Positions 41,779-51,267 of a stretch of DNA of 64,000 bases are shown piece after piece. The position numbers and the translations under genes were made by a program. The stretch spans positions 6,448,001 to 6,512,000 of the forward strand of contig NZ_JAPEOX010000001.1 of NCBI RefSeq assembly GCF_026340675.1, given 5' to 3'. This stretch comes from Streptomyces sp. NBC_01264 (GTDB taxonomy: Bacteria; Actinomycetota; Actinomycetes; Streptomycetales; Streptomycetaceae). The notes under the pieces were generated by a model. That model worked only from the letters and a program-made list of their open reading frames with translations. It made no database searches and had not been told where the DNA came from. The stretch's first letter is position 1; every line of letters begins with the position of its first letter.

Positions 41779-42273
41779 GTGGCAAAAACCCGGACGCGGG
41801 GGCCGGGGCGGACCTACTCTCGAGTTGTGTCGGGCGCCTCGGGCCGGGTGCTTGTTGTCGACGACAACAAGGTCATCCGGCAGCTGATCAAGGTCAATCT
41901 CGAGCTGGAGGGCTTCGAGGTCGTGACCGCGAACGATGGTGCCGAGTGCCTGGACGTCGTGCATCACGTGCTGCCCGATGTGATCACCCTTGATGTGGTC
42001 ATGCCCCGTCTGGACGGGTTCGGGGCCGCCGCGCAGTTGCGGGCCGATCCGAGGACGCGGCATCTGCCCGTCGCCATCGTGAGTGCCTGTACGCAGAACG
42101 AGGTCGAGGCCGGGATCGCCGCCGGTGTGGATGCCTTCCTCGCCAAGCCCTTCGAGCCCGCGGAGCTGGTGCAGGTCGTGCACCGGCTCATCGAGCGCCG
42201 CGACCGGAGGGAGCGGAAGGGTGCTCCCGCGGGGAGGGGGAGGGGATGGCCCCCTCCAGGCTTTTCGGCGTAG
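41779..42273 (+). CDS. Single-domain response regulator
   Basis: 164-residue CheY-like receiver without output domain. Acidic pair in VLVVDDNK, phospho-acceptor Asp in DVITLDVVMPRLDG, Thr/Ser-position SAC, and the Lys in FLAKPFEP. GTG 41779 follows GGAGGGGGTGG; a GTG at 41827 would begin immediately before the domain (SGASGRVLVV). No kinase is adjacent. It heads the plus-strand block that leads into nrtL and lysA. Partner proteins unknown. Confidence 0.87.
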   Translation: MAKTRTRGPGRTYSRVVSGASGRVLVVDDNKVIRQLIKVNLELEGFEVVTANDGAECLDVVHHVLPDVITLDVVMPRLDGFGAAAQLRADPRTRHLPVAIVSACTQNEVEAGIAAGVDAFLAKPFEPAELVQVVHRLIERRDRRERKGAPAGRGRGWPPPGFSA

Positions 42274-42347
42274 GCCCCGTTTCGCTCCTCATTTCACATG
42301 GCGAAACCCTTCGCGTGACGTGGGGGCTTCTCCCCTAGGCTGGTCAC

Positions 42348-43373
42348 GTGACCCCCGTCGACCTCTCCCGCTCCGTCGTGCGCGCCCTGCGCCGCGCCGT
42401 CGAGGACGGGGAGCTGCCCGTCGGTGTGGTCGCACCCGAGCGGGTCGTCGTCGAGCGGACCCGGCCCGGGGGAGTGGGGGACTACGCCTCGCCCGTCGCG
42501 TTCGGGGTGGCCAAGGGTGCCGGAGTCGCGCCCCGCGCGGTGGCCGAGGTGCTGGCCTCGCGGCTGGCAGGCCTGCCCGGGATCGAGCGCGTGGAGATCA
42601 CCGGCGCCGGGTTCCTGAACTTCGTACTCGCCGAGACCTCGGTGGCGGAGTACGTACGGAGCATTCGAGCCGGTGCTGGTGGGGTGGAGTTGTATGGCTT
42701 CGCAGCCCCCGGTACGCCCCCTAGTACTGCCGAGGTCGGCGGCGAGCTGCGTGAGTGCGTCGTGCGCGCGGCCGTGCAGCGGATCGTGAGGAGCCAGGGG
42801 GTGGGTGTGGGGGAGAGCGGCGCAGCCGTGCGCGTCGCCCCCGTGGCCAAGCGGGACGGGGACGTCCGTGCCCGTTTCGGGGCCGGCGCCGCCGCCTGGG
42901 CGATGCTGTCCGTTCCCGGGCACGAGACGCCCGTGTTTCCCGCGTGGCTCCTCGTCCAGGACGAGTCGAGCGAGTTCTTCCGGGTGCGGTACGCCCTTGA
43001 CCGGGCGCGGGCGCTGACCCGTAACGCCGGGCAGTTGGGGTTCCGGGGTGAGCCCGGGGAGCTCGGGGAGCCGGGGGAGCCCGGGGAGTCGGGAGAGGTG
43101 CGCGGCGCCGACGCACTGCTCGCCGCCCTGCGCGATCAGCCCCTCGTGCTCGAAGCCGCCGCGCACCACCGTGCGCCCGAGCGGCTCGTCCGGCAGCTCG
43201 TCGTGATCGCCGACGCCCTGCTCGACTTCCAGTACCACGTCCTGCCCAGGGGCGACGAGAAACCCTCGGCCGCCCACCGTGCCCGGCTGGCCCTTGCCGA
43301 AGCCGCCGGGGCGGTGCTGGCCGGCGGCCTGGCCCTGCTCGGTATCGATGCACCCGACGACCACCACCTGTGA
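42348..43373 (+). CDS. nrtL: ArgS-related anticodon-binding protein NrtL
   Basis: 341-residue protein with an ArgRS-like N-terminal additional domain (about 5-110, GVGDYASPVAFGVAKGAG and GIERVEITGAGFLNF) and a DALR-type anticodon-binding helical domain (about 205-340, RVRYALDRARALTRNA ... RHRAPERLVRQLVVIADALLDF-like segments). The catalytic Rossmann domain with HIGH and KMSKS is absent, so it cannot charge tRNA. A collagen-like GEPGELGEPGEPGESGE stretch lies near residue 235. A role in tRNA-Arg binding or aminoacyl-tRNA-dependent chemistry is inferred. It sits 71 bp upstream of lysA. Confidence 0.82.
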   Translation: MTPVDLSRSVVRALRRAVEDGELPVGVVAPERVVVERTRPGGVGDYASPVAFGVAKGAGVAPRAVAEVLASRLAGLPGIERVEITGAGFLNFVLAETSVAEYVRSIRAGAGGVELYGFAAPGTPPSTAEVGGELRECVVRAAVQRIVRSQGVGVGESGAAVRVAPVAKRDGDVRARFGAGAAAWAMLSVPGHETPVFPAWLLVQDESSEFFRVRYALDRARALTRNAGQLGFRGEPGELGEPGEPGESGEVRGADALLAALRDQPLVLEAAAHHRAPERLVRQLVVIADALLDFQYHVLPRGDEKPSAAHRARLALAEAAGAVLAGGLALLGIDAPDDHHL

Positions 43374-43444
43374 TGCCGCGAACCGTACGTGATCCGATGT
43401 GATTCGCTTGCGTTCCGGATGATTTGCGAAGAGAGAATTCCGAG

Positions 43445-44836
43445 ATGAGCCGTTCCGCCCACCCCGCCGGGCCCCGCCACGCCGACGTCATGCCCGAGGG
43501 CCACTACTCCCCGCCGCCCGCCGACCTCAACGCGCTCGACGAGAAGGTCTGGGCCCGTACGGTCGGCCGCAACGCTGAGGGGGTCGCCACCGTCGGCGGG
43601 ATCGAAGTGACCCGCCTCGCCGAGGAGTTCGGGACGCCCGCCTACTTCCTCGACGAGGAGGACTTCCGGGCGCGCTGCCGCGCCTGGGCGCACGCCTTCG
43701 GGCCGGACGCCGACGTCTTCTACGCCGGCAAGGCGTTCCTCTCCAAGGCCGTCGTGAAGTGGCTCAAGGAAGAGGGGCTCAACCTCGACGTGTGCTCCGG
43801 CGGGGAGCTCGCCACCGCGCTCGCCGCCGAGATGCCGGCCGCCCGGATCGCCTTCCACGGCAACAACAAGTCGACGGGCGAGATCACCCGCGCCATCGAG
43901 GCCGGCGTCGGCCGGATCGTGCTCGACTCCTTCCAGGAGATCGCCCGCGTCGCGCACATCGCCCGCGAGCTCGGCGTGCGCCAGCCCGTCCAGATCCGCG
44001 TCACCGTGGGCGTCGAGGCGCACACCCACGAGTTCATCGCCACCGCGCACGAGGACCAGAAGTTCGGGATCGCCGTCGCCGACGGGTCGGCCGCCGAGGC
44101 CGTACGGCGCGCGCTGGGGCACGACAGCCTGGAGCTGCTCGGCGTCCACTCGCACATCGGCTCGCAGATCTTCGACATGGCAGGCTTCGAGGTCTCCGCC
44201 AAGCGCGTCGTACGGCTCCTGGCCGCCGTGCGCGACGAGCACGGGGTGGAGCTGCCCGAGATCGACCTCGGTGGCGGACTGGGCATCGCCTACACCTCCG
44301 CCGACGACCCGCGCGAGCCGCACGAGATCGCCAAGGCCCTGCACGAGATCGTCGCCCGCGAGTGCGAGGCGGCCGGTCTGCGCGCCCCGCGGATCTCCGT
44401 GGAACCCGGACGGGCGATCGTCGGCCCGACCGCCTTCACGCTGTACGAGGTGGGCACGGTCAAGCCGCTCGAGGGCCTGCGGACGTACGTCTCCGTCGAC
44501 GGCGGGATGTCCGACAACATCCGCACGGCCCTCTACGACGCCGAGTACTCCGTCAGCCTCGTCTCCCGGACCTCCGACGCCGAGCCCATGCTCGTGCGCG
44601 TCGTGGGCAAGCACTGCGAGAGCGGCGACATCGTGGTCAAGGACGCGTTCCTGCCCGCCGACATCGCCCCCGGGGACCTCCTGGCGGTCCCGGCGACCGG
44701 CGCGTACTGCCGTTCTATGGCGAGCAACTACAACCACGTGCTCCGCCCGCCGGTCGTCGCCGTGCGGGACGGAGAGGCGCGCGTCATCGTCCGCCGGGAG
44801 ACGGAGGAAGATCTCCTGCGTCTCGATGTCGGCTGA
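43445..44836 (+). CDS. lysA: Diaminopimelate decarboxylase
   Basis: 463-residue PLP enzyme converting meso-diaminopimelate to L-lysine. The alanine-racemase-type barrel has PLP Lys96 ([13 protein letters not shown]), HSHIGSQI, and [11 protein letters not shown]; the C-domain has the active-site motif [16 protein letters not shown] and [15 protein letters not shown] 43445 follows GAGAG. The 71 bp upstream contains near-direct repeats (GATGTGATTCGC / GATGATTTGC) that may be an operator. It is followed by hairpins before hom. Confidence 0.96.
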   Translation: MSRSAHPAGPRHADVMPEGHYSPPPADLNALDEKVWARTVGRNAEGVATVGGIEVTRLAEEFGTPAYFLDEEDFRARCRAWAHAFGPDADVFYAGKAFLSKAVVKWLKEEGLNLDVCSGGELATALAAEMPAARIAFHGNNKSTGEITRAIEAGVGRIVLDSFQEIARVAHIARELGVRQPVQIRVTVGVEAHTHEFIATAHEDQKFGIAVADGSAAEAVRRALGHDSLELLGVHSHIGSQIFDMAGFEVSAKRVVRLLAAVRDEHGVELPEIDLGGGLGIAYTSADDPREPHEIAKALHEIVARECEAAGLRAPRISVEPGRAIVGPTAFTLYEVGTVKPLEGLRTYVSVDGGMSDNIRTALYDAEYSVSLVSRTSDAEPMLVRVVGKHCESGDIVVKDAFLPADIAPGDLLAVPATGAYCRSMASNYNHVLRPPVVAVRDGEARVIVRRETEEDLLRLDVG

Positions 44837-44846
44837 TGCGCATTCT

Positions 44847-44866
44847 TCTGGGGGACACCCCCCAGA
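44847..44866. terminator. Short GC hairpin after lysA
   Basis: TCTGGGGG and CCCCCAGA flank a 4-nt loop, 11 bp after the lysA stop. A very similar CTGGGGG/CCCCCAG hairpin followed by AGACC occurs at 63067-63083 before atpA. These are recurrent Streptomyces intergenic hairpins; termination strength is uncertain as no U-tract follows. Confidence 0.6.
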
Positions 44867-44879
44867 CCTCGGAATAGGT

Positions 44880-44928
44880 GTCTCACTCAATGGACCGAGG
44901 GTGGAAACTGTTGTCCATTGAGTGAGAC
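44880..44928. promoter_or_regulatory. 16-bp perfect inverted repeat between lysA and hom
   Basis: Arms 44880-44895 and 44913-44928 are perfectly complementary over 16 bp with a 17-nt spacer, 66 bp before the hom start. It may be a strong hairpin (terminator or attenuator) or a DNA operator for the threonine genes. The arms are AT-richer than the surroundings and no poly-U follows, which favours a regulatory role, though this is not decided by sequence. Confidence 0.65.
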
Positions 44929-44994
44929 TGGTTCACACCTGGGGTGCAAACCGCGCACCAGGTACTGCTGTGAAGATCGAAAGGCGTAGGTCGA

Positions 44995-46287
44995 ATGATG
45001 CGTACGCGTCCGCTGAAGGTGGCGCTGCTGGGCTGTGGAGTGGTCGGCTCGGAAGTTGCCCGCATCATGACGACGCACGCCGACGACCTGACGGCCAGGA
45101 TCGGCGCGCCCGTCGAGCTCGCGGGCGTGGCCGTGCGCCGCCCCTCCAAGGTGCGCGACGGCATCGACCCGGCCCTGGTCACCACGGACGCGACCGCGCT
45201 GCTCAAACGCGGCGACATCGACGTCGCCATCGAGGTCATCGGCGGCATCGAGCCGGCCCGCACCCTGATCACCACCGCCTTCGAGCACGGCATCTCCGTG
45301 GTCTCGGCGAACAAGGCGCTGCTCGCCCAGGACGGCGCCGCGCTGCACGCCGCCGCCGAGGCCGCCGGGCTGGACCTGTACTACGAGGCCGCCGTCGCCG
45401 GCGCCATCCCGCTGGTCCGCCCGATGCGCGAGTCCCTCGCGGGCGACAAGATCAACCGGGTGATGGGCATCGTCAACGGCACGACGAACTTCATCCTCGA
45501 CAAGATGGACTCCACCGGCGCCGGGTACCAGGAGGCCCTCGACGAGGCCACCGCCCTCGGGTACGCCGAGGCCGACCCCACGGCCGACGTGGAGGGCTAC
45601 GACGCCGCCGCCAAGGCCGCGATCCTGGCCGGCATCGCCTTCCACACCCGGGTCCGCCTCGACGACGTGTACCGCGAGGGCATGACCGAGGTCAGCGCCG
45701 CGGACTTCGCGTCCGCCAAGCGCATGGGCTGCACCATCAAGCTCCTCGCCATCCTGGAGCGCGCCGCCGACGGCGAGTCCGTCACCGCCCGCGTCCACCC
45801 GGCGATGATCCCGCTGACCCACCCGCTCGCCTCCGTCCGCGAGGCGTACAACGCCGTCTTCGTCGAGGCGGAGGCCGCCGGGCGGCTCATGTTCTACGGG
45901 CCCGGCGCGGGCGGCGCTCCGACCGCGTCCGCGGTCCTGGGCGACCTCGTCGCCGTCTGCCGCAACAAGCTCGCCGAGGCAAAGGGGCCGGGCGAGTCGG
46001 CGTACACCCAGCTGCCGGTCAGCCCCATGGGGGATGTCGTCACCCGCTACCACATCAGCCTCGATGTGGCGGACAAGCCGGGCGTACTCGCCCAGGTGGC
46101 GACCACCTTCGCGGAGCACGGTGTCTCCATCGACACCGTCCGCCAGCAGGGAAAGGACGGCGAGGCCTCCCTCGTCGTCGTCACCCACCGTGCGCCCGAC
46201 GCCGCCCTCTCCGGGACCGTCGAGGCGCTGCGGAAGCTGGACACCGTCCGCGGTGTCGCCAGCATCATGCGTGTTGAAGGGGAGTAA
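44995..46287 (+). CDS. hom: Homoserine dehydrogenase
   Basis: 430-residue enzyme reducing aspartate semialdehyde to homoserine with NAD(P)H, the branch point to threonine and methionine. N-terminal Rossmann motif VALLGCGVVGSEVARI, substrate-domain segments MGIVNGTTNFILDKM and EADPTADVEGYDAAAK, and a C-terminal ACT domain (about 350-430, YHISLDVADKPGVLAQVA) for threonine feedback. Two adjacent ATGs (44995, 44998) are possible. The thrC gene follows after 6 bp. Confidence 0.97.
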   Translation: MMRTRPLKVALLGCGVVGSEVARIMTTHADDLTARIGAPVELAGVAVRRPSKVRDGIDPALVTTDATALLKRGDIDVAIEVIGGIEPARTLITTAFEHGISVVSANKALLAQDGAALHAAAEAAGLDLYYEAAVAGAIPLVRPMRESLAGDKINRVMGIVNGTTNFILDKMDSTGAGYQEALDEATALGYAEADPTADVEGYDAAAKAAILAGIAFHTRVRLDDVYREGMTEVSAADFASAKRMGCTIKLLAILERAADGESVTARVHPAMIPLTHPLASVREAYNAVFVEAEAAGRLMFYGPGAGGAPTASAVLGDLVAVCRNKLAEAKGPGESAYTQLPVSPMGDVVTRYHISLDVADKPGVLAQVATTFAEHGVSIDTVRQQGKDGEASLVVVTHRAPDAALSGTVEALRKLDTVRGVASIMRVEGE

Positions 46288-46293
46288 GGACCC

Positions 46294-47364
46294 ATGAGCA
46301 GCAATCGCACCCACCAGTGGCGCGGCATCATCGAGGAGTACCGGGACCGCCTGCCGGTCACGGCCACGACTCCGGTGGTCACGCTCCGCGAGGGCGGCAC
46401 TCCCCTCGTCCCCGCCCAGGTGCTCTCCGAGCGCACCGGCTGCGAGGTACACCTCAAGGTCGAGGGGGCCAACCCCACCGGGTCCTTCAAGGACCGCGGC
46501 ATGACCATGGCGATCACCAAGGCCAAGGAGGACGGCGCCAAGGCCGTCATCTGCGCCTCCACGGGCAACACCTCGGCCTCCGCCGCCGCCTACGCGGTGC
46601 GCGCCGGGATGGTGTGCGCCGTCCTCGTGCCCCGCGGCAAGATCGCGCTGGGCAAGATGGGCCAGGCGCTCGTGCACGGCGCAAAGATCCTTCAGGTCGA
46701 CGGCAACTTCGACGACTGCCTGGACCTGGCTCGCGCGCTGTCCGACAACTACCCGGTGGCGCTGGTCAATTCCGTCAACCCGGTACGCATCGAGGGCCAG
46801 AAGACGGCCGCGTTCGAGATCGTGGACGCGCTCGGCGACGCCCCCGACATCCACGTGCTGCCCGTCGGCAACGCCGGCAACATCACCGCGTACTGGAAGG
46901 GCTTCAAGGAGTACAAGGCCGATGGCCTGTCCTCCCGTACGCCCCGCGTGTGGGGTTTCCAGGCTTCCGGTTCCGCGCCGATCGTGCGCGGCGAGGTCGT
47001 CAAGGAGCCGCACACCATCGCCACCGCGATCCGCATTGGCAACCCGGCCTCGTGGGACTACGCCCTGCAGGCCCGGGACGAGTCGGGCGGCTTCATCGAC
47101 GAGGTGACGGACCGCCAGATCCTGTCGGCCTACCGCCTGTTGGCCGCTCAGGAGGGCGTCTTCGTCGAACCCGCCTCGGCCGCGTCGGTGGCCGGTCTGC
47201 TCAAGGCCGCCGAGCTCGGTCTGGTCGACCCCGGCCAGAAGATCGTGTGCACGGTCACCGGCAACGGCCTGAAGGACCCCGACTGGGCGGTCGCCGGCGC
47301 TCCGCAGCCGATCACCATTCCGGTTGACGCCGAGGCCGCCGCGATCCGCCTCGGTCTGGTCTGA
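46294..47364 (+). CDS. thrC: Threonine synthase
   Basis: 356-residue fold-type II PLP enzyme converting phosphohomoserine to threonine. PLP Lys66 is in [12 protein letters not shown], a phosphate-binding loop is [15 protein letters not shown] and a glycine-rich PLP phosphate site is [13 protein letters not shown]. It starts 6 bp after hom with an AGGACCC ribosome binding site, so the two are cotranscribed. It is the short (actinobacterial) form of the enzyme. Confidence 0.97.
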   Translation: MSSNRTHQWRGIIEEYRDRLPVTATTPVVTLREGGTPLVPAQVLSERTGCEVHLKVEGANPTGSFKDRGMTMAITKAKEDGAKAVICASTGNTSASAAAYAVRAGMVCAVLVPRGKIALGKMGQALVHGAKILQVDGNFDDCLDLARALSDNYPVALVNSVNPVRIEGQKTAAFEIVDALGDAPDIHVLPVGNAGNITAYWKGFKEYKADGLSSRTPRVWGFQASGSAPIVRGEVVKEPHTIATAIRIGNPASWDYALQARDESGGFIDEVTDRQILSAYRLLAAQEGVFVEPASAASVAGLLKAAELGLVDPGQKIVCTVTGNGLKDPDWAVAGAPQPITIPVDAEAAAIRLGLV

Positions 47365-47741
47365 GCGAGAAGGACCGCGGGCACAGCAGGACCCGTGGAA
47401 CCGTGGGACCGCGGTAACCGTGTTGCCGGATTCCGGAAGTCTTTCGAAGGCTGAGGAATCCGGCAACTCGGCCCGTAGGGCACAAAAGGCCACGGAATCC
47501 CGGCAGATGTCCCGGTGGAGACCGGACGGATCCGGTGGGAGCCCGCGACACGCATCGTGCGCCTGCTGCGCGCCCTATGTCGGAGAAGAACCTTCCTTCG
47601 ATAGGCTGTACTTACATCCGCCGCCGCGCATATGACCGCGGTGCTGCCCACAGGGCCTTCGGGTGTCGTACGTTCTCCAGTACATTCACAGCGAGCCAGC
47701 GAAGATCCGTCTCGCACAGTCACAAGGAGTGTCATCGGAAG
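47365..47741. other. thrC-thrB intergenic with hairpin and likely promoter
   Basis: 377 bp without a supported gene. It holds a perfect 13-bp stem (47422-47434 with 47455-47467, 20-nt loop) that could end the hom-thrC message, and a TAGGCT -10-like hexamer at 47602-47607 fitting the Streptomyces TAGNNT pattern, which may drive thrB. The -35 is weak. Several direct words (GACCGCGG, GGACCCGTGG) occur just after thrC. Confidence 0.55.
47422..47467. terminator. 13-bp hairpin downstream of thrC
   Basis: Perfect arms GTTGCCGGATTCC and GGAATCCGGCAAC with a 20-nt loop, 57 bp after the thrC stop. Stable enough to act as a terminator or attenuator between thrC and thrB. Confidence 0.65.
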
Positions 47742-48668
47742 ATGGCCGGTCCCGCCTTCCGCGCCGCCGCCGTACGGGTGCGCGTTCCCGCCAGCAGTGC
47801 CAACCTCGGCCCGGGCTTCGACGCCTTCGGGCTGGCCTTGGGGCTCTACGACGACGTCGTCGTACGCGTGGCCGATTCCGGCCTGAACATCGACATCGCG
47901 GGCGAAGGTGCCGACACCCTGCCCCGGGACGAGAGCCACCTCCTCGTACGTTCCATGCGTACCGCCTTCGACCTGCTGGGCGGCCAGCCGCGCGGCCTCG
48001 AGGTCGTCTGCGCCAACCGCATCCCGCACGGCCGCGGCCTCGGGTCCTCCTCCGCCGCCATCTGTGCGGGCATCGTGGCCGCCCGCGCCGTGACCATAGG
48101 CGGAGAGGCCAAGCTCGACGACACGGCCCTGCTGGAACTCGCCACCGAGATCGAGGGCCACCCCGACAACGTCGCCGCCTGTCTGCTCGGCGGCTTCACC
48201 CTCGCGTGGATGGACGGCGGCAGCGCCAAGGCGATCCGTATGGAGCCCGCCGATTCCATCGTTCCGGTGGTCTTCGTCCCCTCCAAGCCGGTCCTGACGG
48301 AGACCGCGCGCGGCCTGCTGCCGCGCACCGTCCCGCACGTGGACGCGGCCGTCAACGCGGGCCGCGCGGGTCTGCTCGTAGAGGCCCTGACCAGGCGTCC
48401 CGAGTTCCTGCTGCCGGCCACCGAGGACCGTCTCCACCAGGAGTACCGGTCCCCGGCGATGCCCGAGAGCGTGGCGCTCGTGGCCAGACTGCGGGCGGAC
48501 GGCATCCCCGCGGTGATCTCCGGCGCGGGCCCCACGGTCCTCGCGCTGGTCGACAACGGTGCGGCCGACAAGGTCGCACGGCTCGCGGGCGAGGGGTGGG
48601 CGGCCAACCGGCTCGCACTCGACGCCGCGGGCGCGAGCGTACTTCCGCTGGGAACCCAGGGCGGCTGA
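47742..48668 (+). CDS. thrB: Homoserine kinase
   Basis: 308-residue GHMP kinase phosphorylating homoserine for ThrC. N-terminal substrate motif VRVPASSANLGPGFDAFGLAL, ATP loop PHGRGLGSSSAAI, and a C-terminal ISGAGPTVLAL. ATG 47742 follows GGAAG closely and AAGGAG at longer spacing. It is separated from thrC by 377 bp containing a hairpin and a likely promoter, so it may be expressed partly independently of hom-thrC. Confidence 0.96.
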   Translation: MAGPAFRAAAVRVRVPASSANLGPGFDAFGLALGLYDDVVVRVADSGLNIDIAGEGADTLPRDESHLLVRSMRTAFDLLGGQPRGLEVVCANRIPHGRGLGSSSAAICAGIVAARAVTIGGEAKLDDTALLELATEIEGHPDNVAACLLGGFTLAWMDGGSAKAIRMEPADSIVPVVFVPSKPVLTETARGLLPRTVPHVDAAVNAGRAGLLVEALTRRPEFLLPATEDRLHQEYRSPAMPESVALVARLRADGIPAVISGAGPTVLALVDNGAADKVARLAGEGWAANRLALDAAGASVLPLGTQGG

Positions 48669-49128
48669 TCCGTTCAGTAGAGGACACAGCCGGCCAGGGG
48701 CGGGCGGCCAGGGCAGGCCGCCCGCGCGGAGCCCGCGCGGACTCGCGCGGATGGGCTCTACAGCCGGTGATGGAGAGGGGGAATGTCTGTTGGATCCGGT
48801 AGTGTTAGTCTCAAGTGCGCATCCGAAGCCGCCATGGCTTGGTGCTCAGTGTCCCTATCAGGGACCACCTTTCTTCCGGGAGCCTCCCCGACTGCTTTGA
48901 TCGCTGCCAGCAGTTTCGAGCACGCTCCGGATTCGGCGTGACATTCCCACGCTTCCAGCTCGGGGGCTTCTCGCCGGAACCACCCACGCACATGCACGTT
49001 TCTCTCCGCCGTATCTCTATCGGCGGACCACCGCCCCGGCACAGTCCGTACATCCCGGATTGCTGTCGGACAGCACAACCGGTCGCCGAGCCAGACAGGC
49101 CGACGTCCGCTCCAGGGAAGGACCCTTC
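48669..49128. promoter_or_regulatory. Long leader and promoter region of rho
   Basis: 460 bp. A TAGTGT -10-type hexamer lies at 48800-48805, implying a leader of over 300 nt. The leader is less GC-rich than the genes and contains C-rich, G-poor stretches (about 48940-49030) that resemble Rho-loading sequence, plus a 35-codon frame starting at ATG 48834 and ending at TGA 48939-48941. Autoregulation of rho by termination in its own leader is known in Escherichia coli; a similar role here is inference. Confidence 0.5.
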
Positions 49129-51267
49129 GTGAGCGACACCACCGATCTGATGGGCGCTGCCGACACCAACGTCGACACCAGTGCCCCCGCCGAGGGCGCC
49201 GCGCCGACCAAGCGCCGCCGCTCCGGCACCGGCCTTGACGGCATGGTCCTGGCCGAGCTCCAGCAGGTCGCGTCGGGCCTCGGCATCAGGGGCACCGCGC
49301 GGATGCGCAAGGGCCAGCTGATCGAGGTCATCAAGGAGGCGCAGGCGGGAAGCAGCGCCCCCAAGGCCGCCGCCTCCGCGCCCGCCGCCGCGGCCTCCGC
49401 GCCGGCCGAGACCAAGCCGAAGCGCCGCGCCACCAGCAAGGCCCGTACGGGCGAGGCCGCCGCCGAGGCGCCCGCCGAGAAGACCGCCGCGCAGGCCCAG
49501 ATCGACATCCCGGGCCAGCCGGCCAGCGAGGACGCCCCGGTCGGCGAGCGCCGCCGCCGGCGCGCCACCGCCCCCTCCGGCAGCCCCGAGGGTTCGGCCC
49601 CCGCCGCCGCCGTCCAGGTGGAGCAGAAGTCCGAGACCGTCGCTCCGGCCGCACAGGCCGAGGCGAAGGCCGAGGCCGCCACCGCTCCCGCCGGCCAGGG
49701 CCAGGCCCAGGAGGGTGAGGGCCGCGGCCGTCGCGACCGCCGTGAGCGGGGCAACGACCGCGCCGACGGTCGCCGCGAGCGCCGTGAGCGCGGTGCCAAG
49801 GCCGACGACCAGGGCCAGGGCGCCCAGGGTCAGGGCCAGGGCCAGGCCGGCCAGGGTGGCCAGGGCCAGAACCAGGGTCAGGGTCAGCAGGGCGGCCGCC
49901 AGGACCGGACCGACCGTCAGGACCGCCAGCAGGGCGGCCGCGGCCAGGGTCAGGGTCAGGGCCAGGGCCAGCAGGGCGGTCGTCAGGACCGGGACCGTCA
50001 GGACAACGGCCCGCAGGACGACTTCGACGAGGACGGTCGGCGCGGCCGCCGCGGCCGCTACCGCGACCGCCGTGGCCGTCGCGGACGCGACGAGTTCGCC
50101 CCGGTGGAGACCCCGGTCGCCGACGACGACGTCCTGATCCCCGTCGCGGGCATCCTGGACATCCTCGACAACTACGCGTTCATCCGGACCTCGGGCTACC
50201 TGCCCGGCCCGAACGACGTGTACGTCTCCCTCGCCCAGGTCCGCAAGGCCGGTCTGCGCAAGGGCGACCACACCACCGGCGCCGTCCGGCAGCCCAAGGA
50301 CGGCGAGCGCCGCGAGAAGTTCAACGCGCTCGTGCGCCTGGACTCCGTCAACGGCATGGCGCCCGAATCCGGCCGCGGCCGGCCGGAGTTCCAGAAGCTG
50401 ACCCCCCTGTACCCGCAGGACCGGCTCCGCCTGGAGACCGACCCGGGCGTGCTGACCACCCGCATCATCGACCTCGTGTCGCCGATCGGTAAGGGCCAGC
50501 GCGGTCTGATCGTGGCCCCGCCGAAGACCGGCAAGACCATGATCATGCAGGCGATCGCCAACGCGATCACGGTCAACAACCCCGAGTGCCACCTGATGGT
50601 CGTCCTGGTCGACGAGCGTCCGGAAGAGGTCACCGACATGCAGCGGTCGGTGAAGGGCGAGGTCATCTCCTCGACCTTCGACCGCCCGGCCGAGGACCAC
50701 ACCACCGTTGCCGAGCTGGCCATCGAGCGCGCCAAGCGTCTCGTCGAGCTCGGTCACGACGTGGTCGTCCTGCTGGACTCCATCACCCGCCTGGGACGCG
50801 CGTACAACCTCGCCGCCCCCGCCTCCGGCCGCATCCTGTCCGGTGGTGTCGACTCGACCGCGCTCTACCCGCCGAAGCGCTTCTTCGGTGCGGCGCGCAA
50901 CATCGAGGACGGCGGCTCGCTGACCATCCTGGCCACCGCGCTGGTCGACACCGGCTCGCGCATGGACGAGGTGATCTTCGAGGAGTTCAAGGGCACCGGC
51001 AACATGGAGCTCAAGCTCGACCGGAAGCTCGCCGACAAGCGCATCTTCCCGGCCGTGGACGTGGACCCCTCGGGCACCCGCAAGGAGGAGATCCTCCTCA
51101 ACAGCGAGGAGCTCGCCATCGTCTGGAAGCTGCGCCGGGTGCTGCACGCGCTCGACTCGCAGCAGGCCATCGAGCTGCTCCTCGACAAGATGAAGCAGAC
51201 GAAGTCGAACGCCGAGTTCCTCATGCAGATCGCGAAGACGACCCCGTCGGGCAAGAACGACGACTGA
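49129..51267 (+). CDS. rho: Transcription termination factor Rho with long disordered insert
   Basis: 712-residue hexameric RNA helicase that ends untranslated transcripts. N-terminal helical Rho-N (about 30-65, [19 protein letters not shown]), then a long Ala/Pro and Arg/Gln/Gly-rich insertion (about 70-325), an RNA-binding cold-shock-like domain (about 328-405), and the RecA core with Walker A PPKTGKTM (near residue 465), Walker [13 protein letters not shown], and the R-loop. Escherichia coli Rho is 419 residues, so nearly all the extra length is the insert. GTG 49129 has AAGGA upstream. Confidence 0.97.
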   Translation: MSDTTDLMGAADTNVDTSAPAEGAAPTKRRRSGTGLDGMVLAELQQVASGLGIRGTARMRKGQLIEVIKEAQAGSSAPKAAASAPAAAASAPAETKPKRRATSKARTGEAAAEAPAEKTAAQAQIDIPGQPASEDAPVGERRRRRATAPSGSPEGSAPAAAVQVEQKSETVAPAAQAEAKAEAATAPAGQGQAQEGEGRGRRDRRERGNDRADGRRERRERGAKADDQGQGAQGQGQGQAGQGGQGQNQGQGQQGGRQDRTDRQDRQQGGRGQGQGQGQGQQGGRQDRDRQDNGPQDDFDEDGRRGRRGRYRDRRGRRGRDEFAPVETPVADDDVLIPVAGILDILDNYAFIRTSGYLPGPNDVYVSLAQVRKAGLRKGDHTTGAVRQPKDGERREKFNALVRLDSVNGMAPESGRGRPEFQKLTPLYPQDRLRLETDPGVLTTRIIDLVSPIGKGQRGLIVAPPKTGKTMIMQAIANAITVNNPECHLMVVLVDERPEEVTDMQRSVKGEVISSTFDRPAEDHTTVAELAIERAKRLVELGHDVVVLLDSITRLGRAYNLAAPASGRILSGGVDSTALYPPKRFFGAARNIEDGGSLTILATALVDTGSRMDEVIFEEFKGTGNMELKLDRKLADKRIFPAVDVDPSGTRKEEILLNSEELAIVWKLRRVLHALDSQQAIELLLDKMKQTKSNAEFLMQIAKTTPSGKNDD
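49810..50010 (+). repeat. CAGGGY hexamer array coding Gln-Gly repeats in Rho
   Basis: The hexamer CAGGGC/CAGGGT recurs many times and encodes GQGQGQ runs. A larger unit ending [14 protein letters not shown] occurs twice in succession (around 49882-49925 and 49957-50002). This is a repeat-expanded disordered region in the Rho insert. Confidence 0.85.

Noticed and set aside
44887..47493. Very long open frame on the minus strand opposite hom and thrC
   Set aside because: It is an artefact of GC-rich third positions. The plus strand has clear homoserine dehydrogenase and threonine synthase motifs, and the opposite frame shows only His/Gly/Asp/Arg-rich sequence without any domain.
48834..48941. 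35-codon leader peptide gene of rho
   Set aside because: Open frames of this size are common by chance and no strong ribosome binding site precedes it, so it is kept only as part of the leader description.
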